Positions 17,074 to 25,538 of a DNA stretch of 64,000 nucleotides are shown here, one piece after another. The first letter of the stretch is position 1. Each line of letters begins with the position of its first letter. The position numbers and the translations under genes are program-made. The notes under the pieces are model-generated. The model was not told the DNA's origin, searched no databases, and saw nothing but the letters and a program-made list of their open reading frames with translations. Origin of the DNA: JAYQKL01 sp038142705 (GTDB lineage: Bacteria; Pseudomonadota; Alphaproteobacteria; RS24). The stretch covers positions 992,001 through 1,056,000 of the forward strand of contig OZ244224.1 in the NCBI GenBank assembly GCA_965217015.1, written 5' to 3'.

Positions 17074-18024
17074 ATGAAGGTTGTACTTGCAGGGGCCGGT
17101 GCATTTGGAATTAAACATTTGGACGGCATAAAGACTATTGATGGGGTTGAGGTCGTTTCCCTTGTGGGGCGTCGGCTTGAACAAACTCAGGAGATTGCAG
17201 ATAAATACGGCATTCCCCATGCCTGTACCGAGCTTTCCGAAGCTTTAGCGCAAGCTGATGTGGATGCCGCAATTCTTTGCACACCAACGCAAATGCACGC
17301 CGAACAAGCTATCCAATGCATGGATGCGGGCAAACATGTGCAAGTTGAGATACCTCTAGCCGATAGCTGGGAAGGCTCGCAAAAGGTTTGGGAAAAACAA
17401 AAAGCGACAGGGCTTGTGTGCATGGTTGGCCATACGCGCCGTTTTAATCCGTCACATCAATGGATTAAAAATAGTATAAAAGCAGGTGAACTCTCTATTC
17501 AACAAATGGATGTTCAAACCTATTTCTTTCGACGCACCAACATAAATGCAAAAGGCGAGCCTCGCTCATGGACAGACCACCTTTTATGGCACCATGCAGC
17601 GCACACGGTTGACCTTTTTCAATATCAAACTGGTGAAAAAATTGTTCTGGCAAATGCTGTGGAGGGTCCAAAACATCCTGAGCTTGGCATCGCAATGGAT
17701 ATGTCAATTCAACTCAAAACAGAGACAGGAAAGATTTGCACATTATCGCTTTCCTTTAACAATGATGGGCCTTTGGGCACTTTCTTCCGTTACATTTGCG
17801 ATAATGGAACTTATATTGCGCGCTATGACGACCTTGTCACTGGTCGTGAGGAGCCAGTTGATGTGTCGGGTGTCGATGTCTCAATGAATGGCATCGAATT
17901 GCAGGACAGAGAGTTTTTTGCTGCAATTCGCGAAGGGCGCGAACCCAATTCAAGTATTGCTAGCGTATTACCTTGTTATGAAACACTTCATCAATTGGAA
18001 GAGCAAATGAAGGGACAAAGCTAA
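17074..18024 (+). CDS. ligC: 4-carboxy-2-hydroxymuconate-6-semialdehyde dehydrogenase
   Basis: A 316-residue Gfo/Idh/MocA-family NAD(P) oxidoreductase. The Rossmann motif VVLAGAGAFGIKHLDGI is at the N-terminus, and residues FFRRTNINAKGEPRSWTDHLLWHHAAHTVD match LigC. It oxidises the hemiacetal of the ring-cleavage product to 2-pyrone-4,6-dicarboxylate. A clear ribosome binding site (AGAGGA) precedes the ATG. It lies 26 bp after ligB. Confidence 0.93.
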   Translation: MKVVLAGAGAFGIKHLDGIKTIDGVEVVSLVGRRLEQTQEIADKYGIPHACTELSEALAQADVDAAILCTPTQMHAEQAIQCMDAGKHVQVEIPLADSWEGSQKVWEKQKATGLVCMVGHTRRFNPSHQWIKNSIKAGELSIQQMDVQTYFFRRTNINAKGEPRSWTDHLLWHHAAHTVDLFQYQTGEKIVLANAVEGPKHPELGIAMDMSIQLKTETGKICTLSLSFNNDGPLGTFFRYICDNGTYIARYDDLVTGREEPVDVSGVDVSMNGIELQDREFFAAIREGREPNSSIASVLPCYETLHQLEEQMKGQS

Positions 18025-18033
18025 GACGTCATC

Positions 18034-19026
18034 ATGAGAACGCGGAAAATAGGGACTTTTAATGTCTCTGAAATTGGTCTGGGATGCATGAATTTAAGCC
18101 ACGCTTATGGCGTTCCACCCAGCGCTGATGAAGCTAAAGTATTGATCCATAAAGCGCTTGATTTAGGTGTGACGCATTTTGACACAGCTGCACTTTATGG
18201 CTTCGGCCACAATGAAGAACTGATAGGTTCAGCCCTAAAGCCTGTTCGCAACCAAATTCATCTCGCATCTAAATGCGGTATGACGGGAGTTGATGGGAAA
18301 CGCGTCATTGATGGCCGCCCCGAAACTCTAAGAAAAACAATAGATGAAGCTTTGATAAGGCTTAAAACAGATGTTATCGACCTTTATTATCTACATCGCT
18401 TTGACAAGCTGAATGAGGTTCCAATTGAAGATAGTGTAGGGGAACTGGGACGCATGGTGGAGGCAGGTAAAATCAGAGAAATTGGACTTTCAGAAGTCTC
18501 AGCCGCAACAATAAGAACAGCGCATAAGACTTTTCCTATCTCAGCTGTTCAGTCTGAATATTCTCTGTGGTCCAGAAATGTTGAAATTGGTGTTCTTGAT
18601 GCTTGTCACGAAATAAAAGCAGCATTTGTGGCCTTTTCCCCAGTAGGCCGAGGATTTTTGACAGATGTTGACACAAGCCCTGATGCACTGACAGATAAAG
18701 ATATTAGAAAAGCAATGCCGCGTTTTCAAGAACCACACATATCATCAAACCGCCATCAACTGTCTGCAATAAGAAAAATCGCTACTGACATTGGTTGCAC
18801 AACCGCCCAATTGGCACTTGCATGGCTTTTAAAAAAACGGCCATATATTATACCCATTCCTGGCACAACCTCCCTTCGCCATCTGGAGGAAAATTTGGGC
18901 GCCCACAACCTTGTTTTGACGGATGATTGCATTTCGCAGATAGATACACTTATTAACCAAAACACCATAAGCGGCCCCCGTTACCCTGCCGCCACTCAAA
19001 GTGAAATAGACACGGAAGAGTTTTAA
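18034..19026 (+). CDS. Aldo/keto reductase
   Basis: A 330-residue aldo/keto reductase with FDTAALYGFGHNEELIG (catalytic Asp and Tyr), a lysine in HLASKCGM, the histidine in YLHRFD, and the C-terminal NADP site IPGTTSLRHLEENLGA. The fold is a TIM barrel that reduces aldehydes or ketones. It starts 9 bp after ligC and so seems to be the last gene of the lig operon, although no step in protocatechuate cleavage calls for it. It may act on an aromatic aldehyde upstream of ring cleavage. Its stop codon directly abuts the stop of thiC on the other strand, with no terminator between them. Confidence 0.88.
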   Translation: MRTRKIGTFNVSEIGLGCMNLSHAYGVPPSADEAKVLIHKALDLGVTHFDTAALYGFGHNEELIGSALKPVRNQIHLASKCGMTGVDGKRVIDGRPETLRKTIDEALIRLKTDVIDLYYLHRFDKLNEVPIEDSVGELGRMVEAGKIREIGLSEVSAATIRTAHKTFPISAVQSEYSLWSRNVEIGVLDACHEIKAAFVAFSPVGRGFLTDVDTSPDALTDKDIRKAMPRFQEPHISSNRHQLSAIRKIATDIGCTTAQLALAWLLKKRPYIIPIPGTTSLRHLEENLGAHNLVLTDDCISQIDTLINQNTISGPRYPAATQSEIDTEEF

Positions 19027-20919
19027 TCACTCATCAGAGACCGATTGCGCGTCAACATAAATTTGTGACCCAAAATCAGCGAACTCCTTGCTTTTCATTT
19101 CCATACCTTTTCGAGTTTCTTCTCCTAAAAGCTTCAAGTCTGCTTTCTCATTCTCTGAAAGTCCGTCAGCATAATCACGAACTTCAGCAGTAATTTTCAT
19201 TGAGCAGAATTTTGGCCCACACATTGAACAAAAATGTGCAACTTTATGAGCTTCTTTCGGAAGTGTCTGGTCATGAAAGTCTCTTGCAGTCTCTGGATCT
19301 AAGCTTAAATTGAATTGATCTTCCCAGCGAAATTCAAAACGTGCACGACTTAAAGCATCGTCACGAATTTGTGCTGCAGGGTGTCCTTTTGCAAGGTCTG
19401 CAGCATGGGCCGCTAGCTTATAAGTTACCACGCCAACTTTCACATCATCACGATCAGGGAGGCCCAAATGTTCTTTTGGAGTAACATAACAAAGCATAGC
19501 CGTACCAAACCACCCAATCATAGCAGCCCCGATACCAGATGTGATATGGTCATATCCTGGCGCAATGTCTGTAGTTAATGGTCCCAATGTATAGAAAGGT
19601 GCCTCGCCACATTCTCTGAGCTGCTTATCCATATTCACTTTAATTTTATGCATCGGCACATGACCAGGACCTTCAATCATCACCTGACAACCTTTGGCAT
19701 GAGCTATTTTTGTTAATTCACCCAGCGTCTCAAGTTCAGCAAATTGCGCTGCATCATTCGCGTCAGCAATGGAGCCAGGACGCAAACCATCACCCAAACT
19801 AAAGCTGACGTCATAAAGACGCATAATGTCACAAATGTCTTCAAAATGAGTATACAGAAAACTTTCTTTGTGATGCGCCAAGCACCACTTGGCCATAATC
19901 GAACCCCCACGACTAACAATACCAGTGACACGCTCAGCTGTGAGGTGAATATAAGAAAGCCGAACACCAGCGTGTATAGTAAAATAATCCACGCCCTGCT
20001 CACATTGCTCGATTAAAGTATCGCGAAACACTTCCCATGTCAGGTCTTCCGCAACACCATTAACTTTTTCAAGTGCTTGATAAATTGGTACAGTACCAAT
20101 TGGTACTGGTGAGTTTCGTATAATCCATTCACGTGTGTTATGAATATTGCGGCCAGTCGAAAGGTCCATGACATTATCGGCACCCCAACGCGTAGCCCAG
20201 ACCATTTTGTCCACTTCTTCTTCAACAGATGAAGCGACAGCAGAATTACCAATATTAGCATTAATCTTAACCAAAAAATTACGCCCGATAATTTGCGGCT
20301 CAAGCTCAGGGTGATTAATATTGGCTGGAATAATAGCTCGCCCTTTTGCAATTTCATCACGGACAAATTCAGGCTTAATAAATTCAGGAATTTCCGCACC
20401 AAAGCTCTCACCTTGCTTAATTGTATCACCAGCATTATTTAAAACCTGCTGACGGCCAATATTTTCCCGCTCGGCGACATAAATCATTTCTTTAGTAATA
20501 ATGCCAGCCTTCGCATATTCATATTGCGTGAGAGGCCCTGCTCCAGTGCCGCGTAAAGGTTTGTGTTTTTCAGGAAATTCCCGCGCAAGAAATTTTCCTT
20601 CCGCCCCACCATTATCCTCAGGTTTTACAATTCGGCCCTCATAGGTTTCGACATGGCCACGCTCTATCACCCATTCGTGCCGATGGCGCTCAAGCCCCTT
20701 TTCAACATTTATGGTCACATACGGATCTGTATATGGCCCTGAAGTATCATAAACAGGCACAGGCTGTTCGTTCGCCGTTGGGTGCAAGTCTATCACTCGA
20801 CGCGGGACTGATAAGCTAGGATCAGCATTTGGATGGGTGTATTCCTTCCGTGAAGATGGTAACGGTCCGGTTGTGACTTTTGGGGTTTTAAACATTGACT
20901 GATTAACGGATTTATTCAT
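19027..20919 (-). CDS. thiC: Phosphomethylpyrimidine synthase (thiamine biosynthesis)
   Basis: A 630-residue ThiC with the C-terminal iron-sulfur motif CSMCGPKFCSM (CxxCxxxxC) and the family segments SIADANDAAQFAELETLGEL and MIEGPGHVPMHKIK. It is a radical SAM enzyme that turns aminoimidazole ribotide into the thiamine pyrimidine. Unusually it is the last gene of a minus-strand catabolic operon, 33 bp after the amidohydrolase gene, with no room for the TPP riboswitch that commonly controls thiC. The nearby E1 enzymes need thiamine diphosphate, so co-expression may supply cofactor. A ribosome binding site (AAGGAT) precedes the ATG. Confidence 0.96.
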   Translation of the reverse strand: MNKSVNQSMFKTPKVTTGPLPSSRKEYTHPNADPSLSVPRRVIDLHPTANEQPVPVYDTSGPYTDPYVTINVEKGLERHRHEWVIERGHVETYEGRIVKPEDNGGAEGKFLAREFPEKHKPLRGTGAGPLTQYEYAKAGIITKEMIYVAERENIGRQQVLNNAGDTIKQGESFGAEIPEFIKPEFVRDEIAKGRAIIPANINHPELEPQIIGRNFLVKINANIGNSAVASSVEEEVDKMVWATRWGADNVMDLSTGRNIHNTREWIIRNSPVPIGTVPIYQALEKVNGVAEDLTWEVFRDTLIEQCEQGVDYFTIHAGVRLSYIHLTAERVTGIVSRGGSIMAKWCLAHHKESFLYTHFEDICDIMRLYDVSFSLGDGLRPGSIADANDAAQFAELETLGELTKIAHAKGCQVMIEGPGHVPMHKIKVNMDKQLRECGEAPFYTLGPLTTDIAPGYDHITSGIGAAMIGWFGTAMLCYVTPKEHLGLPDRDDVKVGVVTYKLAAHAADLAKGHPAAQIRDDALSRARFEFRWEDQFNLSLDPETARDFHDQTLPKEAHKVAHFCSMCGPKFCSMKITAEVRDYADGLSENEKADLKLLGEETRKGMEMKSKEFADFGSQIYVDAQSVSDE

Positions 20920-20952
20920 GAGATATCCTTTCTATAACTAGGCGGTAAATCT

Positions 20953-21936
20953 TTATTCCAATTCAAGACCAAACAGCTTTATGGCGTTATCACGGCCAAT
21001 TTTTTGACGCTCTGCAGTTGTTAAAACTTCTGTATTATCAAACCAACTGGCCGCATCGGTCATGCGCTCAAACGGATAGTCACTTGAAAAATACAGCTGA
21101 TCCGTACCTAACATTTCTATTGCACACCGCAGACTCGCATCGCAGTGATTGCCGCTTGTCGTAATATGAAAATGTTTTCTAAAATAATCTCCCAACAACT
21201 TCTCGCCTCTATATCCCCGCGGTGAGAAACGCATTCTGGCATCCATACGCCAGAGATTATAAGGGATAAACTCTCCAAGATGACCAATAACTATTTTTAA
21301 ATTTGAGAAGTCATCAAATAGACCTGAACCACAAAGGCGCAAAGCATGAGTAGCTGTTTCCACAGAAAATCCCCAAGGCGAACTTCTGAGCCACGGATGA
21401 TCCATCAAATTTCCAGATTGTGATGGAAGCCCCATTCTGGGGTGCAAATAAAACGGAACATCCAATTCAGAAACAGTCGACCAAAAGCTTCTATATTCAG
21501 GTATATCAAAGTAAATTGCCGTGTCAGGGTCATCTTTTTGAGTAAATCCATTTACAAGCGCGCCCTTAAAGCCCAACTCTTTTACACAACGCTCTAATTC
21601 TAGCGAGGCTGCGTCAGGATCTTGCATCGGCAATGCGGCCAATCCCTCATAGCGTTTTGGATGACGGCTTTTCGCCTCTGCAATGGCGTTATTTGCAATA
21701 CGCGCAGTTTCAATGGCTTGATCTAAATCTAAGATGGATTGAATTGCAGGCGCATTCAGTGAAAGTATCGCTAATTCGATACCACTTTGGTCCATTGCGT
21801 CTAACCTTATATCATCAAGATCTAGGATTTCCTTCGTAAAGGCATCAAAACGACCAGACTCGCCCGCAAAATCCTTTGTTTCAGCCGTGGTCTCCGGAAT
21901 CGCCATATGTTCTTCAAACGCTATTTTACCGTGCAT
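20953..21936 (-). CDS. Amidohydrolase, gamma-resorcylate / carboxyvanillate decarboxylase-like
   Basis: About 327 residues from the ATG at 21936, which has AAGGAC 7 bases upstream; an in-frame ATG at 21993 is unlikely. It belongs to the ACMSD-related amidohydrolases. The N-terminus HGKIAFEEHMAIPE carries the Glu-x-His metal ligands, PFYLHPR the next histidine and YFSSDYPFE the aspartate. Overall it resembles 2,6-dihydroxybenzoate (gamma-resorcylate) decarboxylase, for example LSLNAPAIQSILD and GFKGALVNGF. It probably removes a carboxyl group from a phenolic acid without oxygen, using Mn or Zn. Its place in an operon with ALDH, SDR and MDR suggests a step from an aryl aldehyde through an acid to a phenol. 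Confidence 0.82.
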   Translation of the reverse strand: MHGKIAFEEHMAIPETTAETKDFAGESGRFDAFTKEILDLDDIRLDAMDQSGIELAILSLNAPAIQSILDLDQAIETARIANNAIAEAKSRHPKRYEGLAALPMQDPDAASLELERCVKELGFKGALVNGFTQKDDPDTAIYFDIPEYRSFWSTVSELDVPFYLHPRMGLPSQSGNLMDHPWLRSSPWGFSVETATHALRLCGSGLFDDFSNLKIVIGHLGEFIPYNLWRMDARMRFSPRGYRGEKLLGDYFRKHFHITTSGNHCDASLRCAIEMLGTDQLYFSSDYPFERMTDAASWFDNTEVLTTAERQKIGRDNAIKLFGLELE

Positions 21937-22019
21937 AATTAAGTCCTTTTTGTATGAATGAATTGAAATATTTGTTTGCCAGGAACTGTTCACATCTAAA
22001 GAAAGGATACATGATGAAA

Positions 22020-23042
22020 TTATTGAACATTTATCAACACCTTCCCATTACGAGTTCTGGAAGCCTGATAATTGAGTGCCTCACGCAAATCGGCTAAATC
22101 AAATCTGTTTATATCGATTATGGGCTCTATGTCCTGGCGGTGAATATAATCTGCAATCAAAGATAGAATTTCAGATTGTTCCTTACCGCCCCGCCCATCA
22201 ATCATTGGGCTATATATAAATGGAACAGAAAGACTTAACCCCTTGAACATAATTGGCGAGAGATTTGCACTAAACCTAGTTGCAAGTAACAGCAAATGGC
22301 CATTGAATTTGACCAATGGATGCCAGAAACAAATATTATCGATGCCGCTTGTATCTAAAATAATGTCAAATGGTGCCCAGCGCTCGTCTTTTGTCGTCTG
22401 AGATAGTTGTTCCGCTGTTCCGATAAATATTTTTTCCGGCGAAAACTTTTTAATAAGATTTGCCCTTTCTACACTTGAGACACTCGCATACACCTCAAGC
22501 TCCAACATATTTGCAAGCTGCAAGGCAATATGCCCAACCCCGCCATTTGCGCCATGTATAAGAATTTTCTGCCCCGGCTGAGCATGTGCTTTCGTCACCA
22601 GACAATACCATGCTGTTAACCCCGCACAGGGTACTGCGGCAGCCAACTCCAAACTTACTGATGGAGGCAACTTAACAACCTCGCCCTTGGGCACACGTAT
22701 GAGGGAAGAGAAAGCGCCATCTCTGCCCACAACCCCACCGGACATGCCGAAAACCTTATCGCCGGGTTTAAAACCCTTCACATGTTTCCCGACCGCCTCT
22801 ACGGTACCTGAAAAGTCTGCACCAATAGCAGAGCCGATGGGCGGAGCATAAGCAGGCTGATTTGTTAGCGTCTTAATATCTGCCGGATTGATAGAGGCAA
22901 AACATACCCTAACAAGAACTTCATCTCCGCCAAGTCGCCCCAGGCTCAATGGCTGCAGTTTGAGTTGCCAGTCTTTGCCATATTTTTGTACAACCTGCGC
23001 ACGTTCTGCAATATGGTTTTTTTCAAGACCCTTCAGACTCAT
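22020..23042 (-). CDS. Zinc-independent MDR alcohol dehydrogenase / quinone reductase
   Basis: A 340-residue medium-chain dehydrogenase/reductase. It has the GroES-like N-terminal domain (ASINPADIKTLT, GADFSGTVEAVGKHVKGFKPGD) and the NADP site ILIHGANGGVGHIALQLA, and lacks the zinc-binding cysteines of alcohol dehydrogenases. Relatives reduce quinones, enones or similar activated double bonds. It starts 5 bp after the aldehyde dehydrogenase gene and is part of the SDR-ALDH-MDR-amidohydrolase-thiC operon. The substrate is not evident. Confidence 0.82.
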   Translation of the reverse strand: MSLKGLEKNHIAERAQVVQKYGKDWQLKLQPLSLGRLGGDEVLVRVCFASINPADIKTLTNQPAYAPPIGSAIGADFSGTVEAVGKHVKGFKPGDKVFGMSGGVVGRDGAFSSLIRVPKGEVVKLPPSVSLELAAAVPCAGLTAWYCLVTKAHAQPGQKILIHGANGGVGHIALQLANMLELEVYASVSSVERANLIKKFSPEKIFIGTAEQLSQTTKDERWAPFDIILDTSGIDNICFWHPLVKFNGHLLLLATRFSANLSPIMFKGLSLSVPFIYSPMIDGRGGKEQSEILSLIADYIHRQDIEPIIDINRFDLADLREALNYQASRTRNGKVLINVQ

Positions 23043-23047
23043 CTCAA

Positions 23048-24496
23048 TCAGACCTCAAGATAGACGTGTTTTGTTTCAAGAAAATCATCCAGCCCCTCAA
23101 CGCCATGTAAACGCCCTAAACCGCTCTCGCCATAACCGCCCGTTTCGGCCTCAGGTAATAACTTTCCATGGCTATTCAACCAGACTGTTCCATATCGAAG
23201 GGCACGCGATACCCGCGTACATCTTGAAATATCAGATGACCAGACGGAAGAGGCCAGACCATATACAGAAGTGTTAGCACGCTGTATTGCATCAGCCTCA
23301 TCAGCCGCAACTTCGAATGCAAGCATTGGACCAAATAGTTCCTCTTGAATTAATGGCGAGTGAACGTCTTGAAGCTCAAACAAGGTTGGGGTAACAAAAC
23401 ACCCTTTTTCCCATTCACCGCCAAGGCTTTTACCTTCCACATGAACTGTCGCTTCAGATTTTGCCTGATCGATAAGCTTTAAAAGTCTTTGTTGATTTTG
23501 TTTATCAATGACTGGCCCCATTTGGCTTTGAGGGTCATAGCCCGCCCCAACCTTTACGGCTTTAAACATGTTTACGAGTTTGGAGCGCAACGCATCAGCA
23601 CAATCTTGATGCACAATGACCCTGCTGGCCGCAACACACATTTGGCCCGCCATCACCAAAGCGCCGCGTGTGATATTTGCGGCCGCCTTATCCAAATCGA
23701 CATCTGGAAAAATTATGACAGGGGTTTTGCCGCCAAGCTCAAGGGATAATCGCTTCAAGCTGGGGGCTGCAGCGGCCATGATTGCTTTGCCGGTCGCGCT
23801 GGAACCGGTAAAACTAACGACATCAACATCCGTGGACGCCACCAGCGCTTCACCAACCTCTTTTCCAGACTCATTGACTGAGTTCACCACTCCTGCTGGA
23901 AGCGACTCAATCTCACTCAAACATTCCACTGCCAATTTGTTGATTAGCGGTGTCTGCGCTGCCGGCTTGATCACTGTTGTGCAACCTGCCGCCAGCGCAG
24001 GGGCAAGAGACCTTATCAGAAGTGTCAATGGTGCGTTCCAGGGTACAATAATCGCAGCAACGCCAGCGGGTTCTCTGCTTAGATAGGAAGTATGGCCCGG
24101 CTCGCACTCGATCATGCGTCCAAAAATATTTCTTGCCAGACCCGCATAATATCTGGTTTCCGAAATGGAAATATCCATCTCACCAGCCGCCTGAGCCAGA
24201 ATTTTACCATTTTCCTTTGCTATTAAATCAATAAACTCGTCACGTCGTGCTTCAAGTCTATCTGCAAATTCCAGAAGAACAGCAGCACGCATTCTTGGTG
24301 ACTGCGCCCAAACACCATTAAAAAAAGCATTTTTTGCCGCGTAAATTGCCTGTTCTGCTAGAGCCGCACTTCCAATACGCCATAAACCAATCTTATTGCC
24401 TGTGGCGGGGTCAAATGTGGGTTGCAGCTCCCCCTCATCAACCCATTGACCATTAATATAATGACTGGCCAAGCCCATTTCAGTCGAATTCGACAT
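23048..24496 (-). CDS. NAD(P)-dependent aldehyde dehydrogenase
   Basis: About 482 residues from the ATG at 24496, which lies behind GGAGATATACAT; an upstream in-frame ATG at 24559 has no such site. The ALDH signature LELGGKTPVI (catalytic Glu) and the nucleophile cysteine in VMAGQMCVAASR are present, as are FTGSSATGK and EELFGPMLAFEV. It is closest in style to aromatic and betaine aldehyde dehydrogenases. In this operon it would oxidise an aldehyde made by the SDR or by the divergently transcribed alcohol dehydrogenase to an acid for the decarboxylase-like amidohydrolase. That order is inferred. Confidence 0.9.
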   Translation of the reverse strand: MSNSTEMGLASHYINGQWVDEGELQPTFDPATGNKIGLWRIGSAALAEQAIYAAKNAFFNGVWAQSPRMRAAVLLEFADRLEARRDEFIDLIAKENGKILAQAAGEMDISISETRYYAGLARNIFGRMIECEPGHTSYLSREPAGVAAIIVPWNAPLTLLIRSLAPALAAGCTTVIKPAAQTPLINKLAVECLSEIESLPAGVVNSVNESGKEVGEALVASTDVDVVSFTGSSATGKAIMAAAAPSLKRLSLELGGKTPVIIFPDVDLDKAAANITRGALVMAGQMCVAASRVIVHQDCADALRSKLVNMFKAVKVGAGYDPQSQMGPVIDKQNQQRLLKLIDQAKSEATVHVEGKSLGGEWEKGCFVTPTLFELQDVHSPLIQEELFGPMLAFEVAADEADAIQRANTSVYGLASSVWSSDISRCTRVSRALRYGTVWLNSHGKLLPEAETGGYGESGLGRLHGVEGLDDFLETKHVYLEV

Positions 24497-24564
24497 ATGT
24501 ATATCTCCAAATAATTTACCTGGTTTTAATTTGCAGTTTGACCAATTACCAAAACTCAAATCTA

Positions 24565-25356
24565 CTAAAGTAATGAAAAATCTTCTTTGTTCAGAACCGC
24601 ACCCAATCCAGCATCAATTTGCAAATCAATACCATTGAGCGCATTGGCTGCATCGCTACAGAGAAATGTATAAATATGAGCAACCTCTTCTAAGGTGCAA
24701 TAACGCGGCGCCATTTTTGAAAATCTTTGCCCTCTCTCACCACTAGAGGCAAGAGCATTGGCGAGCATTGGTGTGTCTACGATACCTGGGCTAACAACAT
24801 TACAACGTACTTTTTGCGGCACCCAGCTAGCAGCCGATTTAATTGTCCAAGCAACTAAAGTTTCCTTTGTCAATTTATAACTCAGCTGTGGTTGAACCTC
24901 ATTCTTTTTACAAAACTCATGAATGTCCTCGAAGCGAGATAAATTTAAGCAGTTTTTCACTTCATGCAAATTTTCACGCCACATACGCCCACCAATAGAT
25001 GCTGTGTTTATGACAACACCATTAGGCTTTATCTTAGGCAAAATTTCTTCTGTTAGAAATTTGGTCCCAACCCAATTAACAGCAAGCACAGACTCTCTAG
25101 GTGAAAACATAGATAAGCCAGCAATATTGCATAAAGCATCAAATTGACCATCTAATGCTTGGCTAACATCTTGGATAGAATCAAGACTAGAAAGATCCAA
25201 ATTAATCTTTCTTGCTAGATTTGAACTTATCGGCTGGACATCCAAGCCAATAACCTCCGCACCATTTTGACATAACATATCCGCTGCAGCTTTACCTATT
25301 CCCGAGGCCGCACCTGTCACTAATATTCTTTTTCCCTCAACCGAAAAAACTGTCAC
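24565..25356 (-). CDS. Short-chain dehydrogenase/reductase
   Basis: About 263 residues from the GTG at 25356, chosen because AAGGAAG lies 6 bases upstream; a TTG two codons earlier overlaps that site. It has the NAD motif TGAASGIGKAA, NIAGLS in place of NNAG, and the catalytic SYKLTKE (YxxxK). The shape, with a long insertion before the Tyr, resembles 3-alpha-hydroxysteroid dehydrogenase/carbonyl reductase-type SDRs. It is the first gene of the five-gene minus-strand operon that ends in thiC, and is divergent from the zinc ADH with two perfect operator palindromes between them. Confidence 0.88.
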   Translation of the reverse strand: MTVFSVEGKRILVTGAASGIGKAAADMLCQNGAEVIGLDVQPISSNLARKINLDLSSLDSIQDVSQALDGQFDALCNIAGLSMFSPRESVLAVNWVGTKFLTEEILPKIKPNGVVINTASIGGRMWRENLHEVKNCLNLSRFEDIHEFCKKNEVQPQLSYKLTKETLVAWTIKSAASWVPQKVRCNVVSPGIVDTPMLANALASSGERGQRFSKMAPRYCTLEEVAHIYTFLCSDAANALNGIDLQIDAGLGAVLNKEDFSLL

Positions 25357-25455
25357 TATCAACTTCCTTTTGGCTTATAATAAGTTCAACACAAATTCAT
25401 AAAATGTTGTTAAAATACTATCTTATAACCTGTTTAGGAAGCTTGGACAATTTTT

Positions 25456-25488
25456 TTGTTCAACAATATTTCTTTTTTTGTTGAACAA
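25456..25488. promoter_or_regulatory. Two perfect GntR/FadR-type operators in SDR-ADH divergent spacer
   Basis: TTGTTCAACAA (25456-25466) and TTGTTGAACAA (25478-25488) are full palindromes around one central base and match TNGTNNNACNA. Their centres are 22 bp apart, about two helical turns. They sit about 50 bp upstream of the ADH start and 100-130 bp upstream of the SDR start, so one regulator could control both directions. A weaker copy AAGTTCAACAC is at 25382-25392. Confidence 0.7.
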
Positions 25489-25538
25489 TGGCACCAATCG
25501 ATGTTAAATATATCTGATTATAAATAAAGGATGTAAAA

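Noticed and set aside
20920..20952. TPP riboswitch before thiC
   Set aside because: The spacer is only 33 bp, and no THI-box elements are present.
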